Part shown: positions 36,067 to 47,896 of the stretch, piece by piece
Layout of the letters: each line of letters starts with the position of its first letter
How positions within the stretch are numbered: position 1 is the stretch's first letter
Assembly: GCA_018398765.1 (NCBI GenBank)
Contig: JAHBMJ010004457.1
Location: 7,956 to 71,955, forward strand
Reading direction: 5' to 3'
DNA from: Chromera velia
Lineage: Eukaryota > Sar > Chromeraceae
Length of the DNA: 64,000 bases
Position numbers and translations under genes: made by a program
Notes under the pieces: model-generated
Seen by the model: the letters and a program-made list of their open reading frames with translations, nothing else
Told to the model about the DNA's origin: nothing
Databases searched by the model: none

Positions 36067-38567
36067 ATGAAAGTGTTGTGCTTCTGGCTGGCCCTCTTCA
36101 GGTTGATAAGTGAGCTAAGTGTCAAGACTTGCGCAACAAGAATCGCCGTGATGGCTTCAAATTCCTCGGGGTTCCTTTCTTCTTCGCGGGTTCGCATCTT
36201 TCTCCTCAGGTCTGCGTCCAGCGTCTTCATTACCTTCATTGTTAAATCCGATCGCTTTGTGCGTGCTCTGACGCAGTTCGGCTCGCCTCTCATGCCTTCC
36301 TTATTTTGTTCGGTCCTTTTGATTTTCGGCCTCTTCGAGCTTGATGCTGCAGTACTCCTTGCCGCGTATGCAGACACGGGCAGACTGACTTCAACTATGA
36401 AAATCGACTACAGGGCTCATCCAACAAGTCATTTCTGACAGAGAAGGGGGTGGAGCAGGCAGCGGGTGCGAGGACCTTTCTGCGGAACAGGACGAAGAAT
36501 GGCGCCATACAAATCGGGATCTCCTTCTGTTCGCCCCTGGGACGGGCCCTTGACACCCTGGCCGTGGTCCGGTCCGGCGCTGCAGGCGACAGCTTCGGAC
36601 CCTCCGGCTGTCCTCCGCCACAGATCCTCGAGGATCTCCGGGAGATAGATCTGCATGAGTGGTCGGTCCATCCACGTTAAATTCAGTCACTGCCTGCCTG
36701 GGTCGGTCGGTCGGTTTGTTTTGAAGTTTTTGAAGCCTTGACGGGCAAAGGCGGCACTGATCCGAATGTACGTGTTGTGTGCGATCTGTTGCTCTGCGAT
36801 GATAAGCGTTAGGACGCCAAAGTCACCTCCCGGTAAAGGAGAGGGTTGAAGTTGTATCAGCTGCCGTTGTTGCTCGCTTTCACTTTCGGAGTGCCCTGAG
36901 GGACAGTGCAAATAGATGCATGAGGGAGAGGAAGGCAGAGATTCTGATGAGAGATTTCAATCGTTCAAGCAAATGGACATGCAAAAAAGCTGCGTGTCGG
37001 TGAGGCCGTCGGAGTGTCTTCCTTCTCCTCCTGTTTGACGCTTTTTTTTTCTGCAGAGGGAGAAGGGTTCGAGTTTGTGCAGCTTTGAAGCCCTTTTGTT
37101 TTCCCTGTCCTTGTTTCTGTTCTCTTTTCTTTTCTGTCGTGTCTGTCCCTGCATGGCTGCTCTGATCGAATTGCATGAAGGGAAGGATTGCTTGCCAAGG
37201 ATGTCCCTGCATGGCTGCTCTGATCGAATTGCATGAAGGGAAGGATTGCTTGCCAAGGATGTCCCTGCATGGCTGCTCTGATCGAATTGCATGAAGGGAA
37301 GGATTGCTTGCCAAGGATGTCCCTGCATGGCTGCTCTGGTCGAATTGCATGAAGGGAAGGATTGCTTGCCAAGGATGTCCCTGCATGGCTGCTCTGATCG
37401 AATTGCATGAAGGGAAGGATTGCTTGCCAAGGATGTGATGCCAGAAGGATCAGAGCTGGACGAGAAATGGAGACACCGTCCGCACCTCCTACAGCTACCT
37501 CAATCAGGTTCGTTCTGTTTCGTCTCTCAGCCATGCTGCCTTATTGTTGGGACATCCTCTGATTTTGGCTGACTGAGAGGAACGCAGAGGGAAATTAAGC
37601 GAAGGGTGGATTGTGCATGCATGTCCGAATAAACTGAAAGCTCGGGTCGTGTGATGTGTTTTTTCACTGAGCCTGATGCTCGATTGAATGTAGAAGGAAA
37701 GAACTCTGAGAGCTGCATCTGGCTCTTGATTGACTGTGTGTTCTGATGACGTTGCAGAAAAGTTCCCGTTCTTGGAGTTAGTCGACAGAGCTGGGAGAGT
37801 TTGGTCTCAGATGCGGTCTCACTGTGCGCAGAAGATCGGCCTCTCTACCCCGCTGCCAGGAGACACGGGGAACGGGAGGGGAAAGCAAGGAGCAGAGGAA
37901 GGCGATGAGGGCAAGAGGAAAGTGGAGGAAGAAAGAGAGAAGGGGACGGAGAGCACGAAACAAGGAGGAGAAAAAGGAACGTGTGCGGTTGAAACGAAAG
38001 GACAACGAGGAGGAGAAACCGAAGAGAAGCCCCGAATTTCAAACCAAGAACGAGAAGAAGGAGAAGGGCGGGTCCCGGACGTTCTTGTGGTTGCTCACGG
38101 AGCCCTTAATAGAGCGTTGCTGTTGACATCTCTCGGGTTGAATGCAGAGCACTTCAGGAAGTTCAGCATTCCTAACTGTGGGATTATTGAAGTAAGTAAG
38201 GAAGTGAGTCAGTCAGTAAATGGCACTCACCCACTATCTTCATGTGCACCAGCCACACGTGGTATTTTTGTCTCGCCCTGAACAACTCTTCTAAGCCCAC
38301 ACTGATTCGCGGACTTTCCTCCTGTCCTTGTGGTCATCGACCCCCTTTCCTAAGAAGCGACGGGCAGTACGGATAGCTGGAAGTCCGTGAATTTGTCTCA
38401 GCGTGCCGTGTGCCGTGTGCAAGTGCATTCTCGAAGGACTCCAATTACCTTTTCAGGGAGAGCCAAATGCTGCGGTGAATTTTCATTGCGCAAAGATGCG
38501 TATGCGCATCTCTGATGAAAAGAAAAGACAACTCCTATCACTTTTACCTGACTGTGGTTCACACTGA
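36067..38567 (+). CDS. histidine phosphatase (phosphoglycerate mutase superfamily)
   Basis: Family members remove phosphate from sugar phosphates or other metabolites through a phospho-histidine. The exon model is 36067-36209, 36353-36661, 37413-37507, 37758-38191 and 38457-38567. Phases agree, giving about 363 aa. Visible motifs are CRHGQTDFNYENRLQG with the catalytic RHG, SPLGRALDTL, LREIDLHEW, and VVAHGALNRALLLTSLGL with the second catalytic His. Spacing after LREIDLHEW resembles cyanobacterial and plant members. An ~75-aa Glu/Lys-rich insert lies in exon 4. The start is uncertain: ATG 36067 gives a hydrophobic, signal-peptide-like N-terminus (KVLCFWLALF), while ATG 36151 in the same frame does not. 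Secretory or plastid targeting is therefore possible. The acceptor of exon 3 lies inside a 58-bp tandem repeat. Substrate is unknown. Confidence 0.85.
37144..37433. repeat. 58-bp minisatellite, five copies, each with a splice acceptor
   Basis: Units start at 37144, 37202, 37260, 37318 and 37376 and are identical apart from one base in the fourth. Each contains GAATTGCATGAAG followed by GGAAGGATTGCTTGCC, which is the acceptor and first codons of exon 3 of the phosphatase gene. Only the last copy (acceptor before 37413) leads into the rest of that exon. The unit is not a multiple of three, so use of an earlier acceptor would shift the frame. Confidence 0.93.
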
Positions 38568-40280
38568 AGTACGTGAAAAAAATGGTTATGCAGATTGAGG
38601 CGGACTGGGGTGACCATATCCCACAAGCAACGAAATGGCGCTTCTGTTATCCGGAGGAGAAAAAAACAGACTGGAGTTCACAAACGTTTTTTGACACGGC
38701 TGCAGACACTGCCAGTGCCCAGTCTCAAGTAGTTTAGAAATGATGAGAAATAATCGGAACTTCATATATTAAAGTCGATTTGATGTAATGATCTACTTAG
38801 AGTTGGTTGAGTAAGTCCAGATCGAAAATTAACTATAATTAACTAGAAAATTAATTGGTATGATGATAGTAAGACTCTGTAAGAGTACTAATTTAATTCG
38901 TGCCTTAGTTAGTGCCTTGGTTTATGCGTTTAGTGATTAGTGATTATGCGTTTAGTAGGTAGAGCACTTTAATTCGCCATTCTAGTAGAAGTCGGCGTTT
39001 AAGTCGCCCCTGTGAACACCCGAACAACAGGTGTTTCAATCGATGAAGAAAAAAATGATTTAAAAATCTTTATAATACTTATATTCAGATTACACTATAA
39101 TTTACTCTTATTATTTATACATGCATTTTTTTTTCTTTGTGACACGTCTAGCTAGTGTTGTTTGGCTCGTGCATCCGGCCGGTGTTACATACATCAATAA
39201 GTATTGCAATATGCGGTGTCTAGCCTAATACTAGTGTCTAGTACGGTATAGTACGGTGTTTAAGTTAGTACCTAGCGGCCTCTACTAGGCCCCGTAGCCT
39301 GGTTAGCACTGTCTTGCAAATGTTGAAAAAAAAGAACTTGAATATCAAAAATATCTATATAGTTGGAAGCCTTGAAATCTAATTTTCAATTGTTTTTCTG
39401 TCCTTTCATTTCTAGTTTCATTTATTATTTCAATTAAAACTGCATGCCTAGCTGCATGCGTCAGACCTAGCGTCAGACACTCACAACGCGTGTGCAGAGT
39501 CCTCTCAAAGTTTGTAAACACTACCGTGAAAGGATTGCATGGAGTCTTTGAAAAGATTGACATGCAAGCAGTCCGCCGCTTTTCATTCCCCCGATCAAGA
39601 TTTCATCACCATCTCTGATCATCCCTTCGACCAGAGGAAGTGCACGCAACGCAACACGGAGCACTTGATTGACGATCGGGAAAAAGCCGAGACTGAAATC
39701 GTGCATCTGATTTAAAAAAAAACTCTTTCTCCGTCTTCCTGCCCACCAGACTCTTCTGATGAACTGTGCACATAGGTATTGTGAGCAAAATCAAAGGGAA
39801 GGACGCAGTCTGTGTCCCTCTGTCTGCAAGGCTCTGGTACCCTTCCACTGTGAGCGCAAAACAAAGAAGGAAATATTAAAAAAAAGGACAGAGAGGGAAG
39901 AACAAGGGGGGGAAAGGAAAACACAATCACATTTGTTTTTTTCGTATCTGCTGATTCTCCTGTCTTTCTTTCTCGCTGTCTGTCTCGTCTGTCCGATTTG
40001 AAAAGGAGTCAAGAAAAGGAAAGAGAGACAAAGAAAAGATACAAAGTCTGTCTGTCTGATCTGCCTGCTTCCCTGTTTGTCTCCATGTCTTTCTGTCTAT
40101 CCGTCTTCTTTCTAGCTGAAGAACTATTCTCCTGCCACTTCGCTTCATCTATCCGCCCTCCAACCCTCGCAACGCCATCTCCTCACTCATCAAAAAACCT
40201 GCTTGCCGTCTCCCTATGCCCGCGTGCATGGTTCCACTCACTTCATCCATCCCTTCCTGTCTGTCTATCTGTCTATCTAT
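38568..40280. other. convergent intergenic region with AT-rich island
   Basis: It lies between two gene 3' ends. From about 38,740 to 39,520 it is strongly AT-rich, with short repeated words (gcgtttagt, cggtgt, ctagt). No polyadenylation signal is certain. A minus-strand open stretch at 39,521-39,706 has a protein-like composition, but no splice partner or recognised family. From 39,870 to 40,280 the sequence is pyrimidine-rich with CTGT repeats running into the 3' end of the E2 gene. Confidence 0.6.
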
Positions 40281-42340
40281 CTATCGACGTCTGTGCACCC
40301 AGTTGTATCCCTCCAGGTGATTCGCCTCGTCTACGCACCCGCGCAACCACCTGCCAACATCCCGACTCACTTCTCTCTGAGCCTTGACAGGCAGCCCACA
40401 CCGTACCAGGTCCTCGAAGTACGTGACCCAGTCTCCGGTCTTCTCCCTCTCCATCACCGCCTTCCACTCTCTCAAAAGAGAATCCAGCCGCAAGGGCATC
40501 AGACCGTTCGTCTCCTCAATCTCCGACAAGATCTTCTCCACGTCCGCCCCGAGGACGAAGTGGCGGAACACAGCCTGGAAGAGAAGATTTCGACGGGAAA
40601 TCCCCGCGGCCGTGTATGTTTGCCTGGGGTCCGTCACCTTCAAGCCGTCCTTCTGCCACCAGAGCACTCGACGGACAGCCGTCTCCTCCTCCAGGGCTCT
40701 GAGGAACTCACCCCAGGCAACCTCCTGATCATTCAAGATCAGGGCCTTCGCGAGCATGAGCCCGACGTTGGGAGTCACTGTCTTCCTTCGAACCGAGGGG
40801 TTCTGGGTGAAGTCCCTGACGTCCTTCGTGACCTTCTCCCTCATGCTCCCGAGAGTCGCCTTCGCGTAGAAGAAGCATCGCCAGAGAGAGAGAACACACT
40901 GAAAGATCCTCTCACTCGCACGGACATCATCGGCAGCGCCCATCATGCGAACGACCATGGTGTTGATCAACTCAGGGAAGATGCTCAGGCAGAGAGTCGC
41001 AGAACCTGTGGAGGGGGAGAAGCCCGTCTTGGACCCGATGTTGGCGACCGACTTCTTCAGACAGGCCTTCCAGTTCTCGTTTTTCTCTGCGTGGTCTTTG
41101 TTGATCCACGCAGGCAAGAAGGCGTGGAAGGTCTCCTTGTCGGGGAACTGACGGAGGCCGCCCTCGAAAGCTCCGAGAGAGATGAGGTTGCCGTCCGTCA
41201 TCAGTTCGGGCTTGTTCCTGCACATACAGATGGGGTGGAAACGAAACAAGAAATTGGTTCTTTTCACAATCCACAAACGTGAGCAATATGCAAAGAGAAA
41301 GAGGACAGAGAAGAATGAAGAGGAGAGAAGAGGAGAGGAGAGCACAGGAGAAAACAAAAGGCAAACAACACAGAAGAGATTATAAGGGGAGCAAAAGAAA
41401 CGGATGAGAAGAGCAAAAGATACATGAGTGCAAGAGACGCCTTTCTGGTTGATCGATTGACTGACCGAAAGGATGTGATCCGGATTCCGTAACCCAAGAT
41501 ATCGTCTTTGTAGGTCGAAGAGCTGAACCAACAATAAATGGAAGGATCAACTTTCTCCTCCTTCTTTTCTTCTGCGCCCTCCTCGCTCTTCAACTCCCCC
41601 TCTGCCCCTGCTGGGATCCCCAAAATAAACTCATTCACTATCGCAACAAACTGCCCCTGAGCGTCTGAGTTCTCTTCTAGAGACGCAAACACTTTCCTGC
41701 ACCTTCTCTTCACACATTCAGACACAGGGGGTTGCCCAGCTCTCTTGAAGTCGAACGGGCACTTCTCTTCTTCATCGCTTCTTTGGCCCGAGTTCGTGGA
41801 TGAACATGAAGAAGCTGTGGCCAAGTTCACTTCAGGAAAATCACTCCCAGCCTTACGGATGTACTCCGAACACGCACGGGACAGTCGGTTGCTCTCGTCA
41901 GGCGGCATGGAAGACAGAGTATCATGGATGACACTCTGAAGATTCACCAGGAGTGTGGAGATGTTATAGGCAGGAGACCACCCACTTCCCTTCGTTCCCG
42001 CCCATTCAGTGTGGACGTGTGCGAAGTTCCCCAACAGATCAAGGCAAACCGCCATACTATTCTTCAGGGGACCTTCATCTGTGATCGTGTACTGTGCCCC
42101 ACCCGTGTACTGGAAATGCACAGGGAATCCAACCTTCGGTGCCTTCACAGGATACTCAGGCCCGAACTCCACTAGCAGGGGCATGTCCAGGGTCCTGGCT
42201 TCAGAGCCACGAGGAAGCTCACCCCGAATGACACAGTACCAAAGCGTCAAGTCCTTGTCACTTGGCTTGGCACCCGTATTCATAATCGGGTTCGCAGAGT
42301 AGTTCTTAAACTCATTAGTAAGGCGTTTTTGGACACTCAT
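40281..42340 (-). CDS. E2 ubiquitin-conjugating-type protein with long C-terminal extension
   Basis: The E2 fold carries ubiquitin or a relative on a cysteine and passes it to a substrate with an E3. Two exons, 42340-41466 and 41217-40281, join in phase 2 (donor GTCAGT) to give 603 aa. Residues ~1-150 form a UBC domain: LTLWYCVIRG, then YPVKAPKVGFPV, then AVCLDLLG with candidate catalytic Cys99, then GWSPAYNISTLLVNLQSVI. The usual HPN tripeptide before the cysteine is not present and an insert follows it, so this is a divergent E2. The C-terminal ~310 aa contain DILGYGIRI, FHAFLPAWINKDH and LINTMVVRMMG. I have an impression that such extensions occur in other protist E2-like proteins, but I cannot name a family. 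Between the two lies an acidic Glu/Lys linker. Activity is likely but unproven. Confidence 0.85.
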
Positions 42341-42616
42341 AGTGACGGAAGAGCAAGGGAGACGGCTTGTTGGTTCAACAGCTTTAACAGTTTGCTTCGA
42401 AGGCGGAGAAAGGCACTGAAGAGCTTTGCGACTGGTGGGAGGTAGAAGAGAAGTGAGAGTGACTCAGTGTGCTGGTGGTGCAAATAGGCCTGCAAAATTT
42501 TCTCGACATTGGTCCTTCAATTCGATTGAAATTGAATATCCTGCACACAATTTTCATGTTTAAATTTGCGGTGCACACCGCGCATAAATCGGATTCGAGT
42601 TGATCTCGATTCAACA

Positions 42617-42807
42617 ATTATTCTCAGAGACAATGATTCCGGGCAACCCGGCTTGGCTCATCTCGGGGCAACTTGGCTCATCTGCGTTTTTCGTTCGCAA
42701 ATTTTCGGCGCGGCATCGGATCACCGCTGCGTTGCGTATCTGAGATGAGCCAAGTTGCTGAGATGAGCCAAGCCGGCTTGCCCGGAATCATTGTCTCTGA
42801 GAATAAT
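42617..42807. repeat. 65-bp inverted repeat (MITE-like hairpin)
   Basis: Arms 42617-42683 and 42743-42807 are reverse complements with a few mismatches and a 2-bp length difference. Arm words include ATTATTCTCAGAGACAATGA and two copies of TTGGCTCATCT. The spacer is 59 bp. It may be a non-autonomous inverted-repeat transposon. I could not identify a clear target-site duplication. Confidence 0.88.
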
Positions 42808-42830
42808 CCTCCCGAAACACACCTTAAAAT

Positions 42831-42894
42831 GCTGCAAAAAGATGAGTGCCTCGATTAAACGCGCTGCAAAAAGATGAGTGCCTCGATTAAACGC
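42831..42894. repeat. 32-bp perfect tandem duplication
   Basis: GCTGCAAAAAGATGAGTGCC plus the next 12 bases occurs twice head to tail (42831-42862 and 42863-42894), right beside the inverted repeat. The identity of the copies implies a recent event. Confidence 0.92.
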
Positions 42895-43016
42895 GGCGGG
42901 GAGTCTAGGTTGTCCATCAGTTTTAAGGACACCGCGCCTCATATGTTCATTTTTGTCGTAATTTGTGCTAAGGGCCCAAATTCGAAATCAGCTGCCCTCT
43001 GAGACACACGCATGTG

Positions 43017-43100
43017 CGTCCCCAACCGGTTTCACACGTCCCCAACCGGTTCCATACGCGCGTATATTAATATACGCGGCGTATACGTCCCCAACCGGCT
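43017..43100. promoter_or_regulatory. three GTCCCCAACCGG boxes around a 20-bp palindrome
   Basis: Boxes CGTCCCCAACCGG start at 43017, 43037 and 43086. Between the second and third lies the perfect palindrome CGCGTATATTAATATACGCG (43059-43078). The cluster lies ~350-430 bp upstream of the PLAC8 start and ~680-760 bp from the E2 start. Repeated boxes around a palindrome suggest protein binding, for example a dimeric factor. Function is inferred only from arrangement. Confidence 0.5.
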
Positions 43101-43443
43101 CCAAGGAGCCTATAATTCCTTTTTTGTTCATTTCGATCACATGCAGGCTCACTTGCAGCTGGCTTCTCAAAACCTTCAACCTTCTCTTGAATTGCATACA
43201 AGCCCTGCCATCAGGCAGGAAAGTAATCAGGGTGGAAAGGAATCAGGAGGGACAAGCACGATACAGTACGTGCGTAAGTTTCGGTGTACCGGTTCACGCA
43301 AGTGCGGTTTCAGTTCTGTCGCCCGACGGTTCGCAACTGGTTAACAACCGGGCCCACGAAGATTTCTGAGTCTTTGACACCACGGTCAAGACATCCATCC
43401 AACATCAAAGGCTCTGCAGTCACTCTGTCTGGAATTTGCACAC

Positions 43444-46187
<2,744 letters not shown>

Positions 46188-47896
46188 AGGTTGCCTTCCA
46201 AGCTTCTCCCGTTTCGAGACGAGTGAGTGCGGGGCTGTAGAATCGTCACGGCACATGTAGAGCTGCAGCGAGCATTTGAAAAAAAAAAGAAACAAGTGAC
46301 GGAACAGGAAAGAAAAATTAAGTTTAAGGAGGAACTTACGAATCCAGACGCGTTGATCAAATTGATTGTTTTTATGTACGTTACGTCGCCGTTTCTATTT
46401 TTGGTTCTTGGCCTTCTCCACCCGCCTTCCTGATTTTGTTGAAGGGACAAGGGACCACAAACTGATCTTCTCTTGTCTCGTCCGATCTTGACTGAAGTTT
46501 CCGCTTGGCGGGCGTGCAGCTCAAGGTTGTGGTATGTTAAGCAAAAGTTTGAAGAAGCACCAGTCGCGAGTTCGATCGAAGCAGTAATGACTTTCCAGAG
46601 GGGTGCAATTGATAAAAGACAAGGGTCGTCCCGTTTTCGGACTATCAAAGCAAAATTGCGTAGCAGAAGAGGGAGAGAGAGACAGTGCGAGAAATACTCA
46701 CTGGAACGCGACTGGCTGACTGTCACACATCAAGTGCGTCCACACAGAGGCAATAAGGCACACAGTATTTGCAGCATGCATACAGGCGGGCCTTGAGGGA
46801 ATCCAATTGGATTGGAAAGAAAGTCATCGCCCGACGATTGCAAGCATTGTCGAGTATTTAAAAGAGTTCGTTAAGTAGGTTGATCAGAATTGAAACGCTC
46901 CGAGTCCGAAGTAAGCGACTGGAAATCACAAATCACGTGGCGTGTGGCCTACATGTTGAATGAGGTGTCGACTTTTTGCGTTCGCACATCTCCTCCAAGA
47001 ACGTCTCTTGTAAGACTCACCAGGCCAGCATGAGCAAATAAGTTTAAATTCACTCACAATTTCGGAGCATACGCTCTCGATCTCTCTTCAACTTGAATGA
47101 AACCGCTATAAACGTTATGATTTTTATTGTGGTCTGCATGTATAATTTTGTTTACTAGTATTGAATAAATGTGGCCCGGGTCTTATAGATGTGATTTAAA
47201 ATTATATAAATATGTATTGACTATAAAGTGATAATTGATTATATATAGAACATAAATTTTTAAATAGCCTAGGCTCTGCACTCTATAATTAAAAAAAGAA
47301 AAAGAAAAAAAAAGTTTCCGATCTTGTTTTTCTTTTTTTATTTATTAACCAAACAACACATTGTTTTTATGCAATATCCCGTGCACCACTCCTGCAACAC
47401 TTGAACAACAGTTGTTTGCCTGTTGACTGCCTGCAGCGCGGCCACCGCCGTGCATTTTCTATAGGCCAATCTAGGTACAACTTGAACTAAAAAAAAAAGA
47501 AGAAAAAGAAGAAGAAGAATTAAGAAAAAGAAGAAGAAAAAAAAGAAGTCTTTAAGAAGAATCAAGAAATCCTCCCATGTAGTGATCAGTAGTACTTACG
47601 TACTATCGTACATGTATGTACCATAATAGAAATACAATTTTCTACAATATTTTCAAAATATTATTTAAACTCTTATAATAATAATTAAGTTTATATTAAT
47701 GTACGCAATCTGACTCGGAAATTTAAGACTAGCGGTTCTTTTCAGGCCGTGCAGCTAACTATATACGCATTCAGTTAGATTTCCCTGAGACAATTTAATC
47801 GCAGAATCTTCAAATGTTACCATTTTGAAGTCCTGTACTGTCAATTGAACTAACAATTGAATCACTCAACTTGAAATTTATTGAATTGATTCTAAG
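46188..47896. other. convergent intergenic region with AT-rich island
   Basis: It lies between the PLAC8 stop and the stop of the Pro-rich gene. From about 46,850 the AT content rises, and 47,100-47,880 is very AT-rich. A purine-only A/G tract spans ~47,489-47,550. Short open frames at 46,227-46,433 and 46,473-46,796 have no recognisable product. No gene can be supported here. Confidence 0.6.

Larger units (their letters stand above)
42341..43443. other. divergent intergenic region, probable two-way promoter
   Basis: It separates the E2 gene (minus) from the PLAC8 gene (plus). It contains a long hairpin-forming inverted repeat, a 32-bp tandem duplication, and three GTCCCCAACCGG boxes around a 20-bp palindrome, each listed separately. 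Open frames at 43,012-43,344 are short and have no family match. A 5' extension of the PLAC8 gene there cannot be excluded. Confidence 0.6.

Noticed and set aside
37144-37433. CRISPR-like regular repeats
   Set aside because: Units are contiguous tandem copies with no unique spacers, and the sequence is eukaryotic.
36965-37534. Minus-strand open frame with repeated MQGHPWQAILPF-like protein units
   Set aside because: It is the reverse reading of the 58-bp minisatellite inside the phosphatase intron. Because 58 is not a multiple of three, the frames simply rotate.
39521-39706. Minus-strand open stretch with protein-like composition (ALPLVEGMIRDGDEILIGG)
   Set aside because: Looks plausible locally, but no start, splice partner or family was recognised. 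It lies past the E2 stop in a convergent gap. Kept only as a note.
43012-43344. 110-codon plus-strand frame upstream of PLAC8
   Set aside because: It begins inside the repeated-box region and has no family match. It could be an untranslated leader, not a supported gene.
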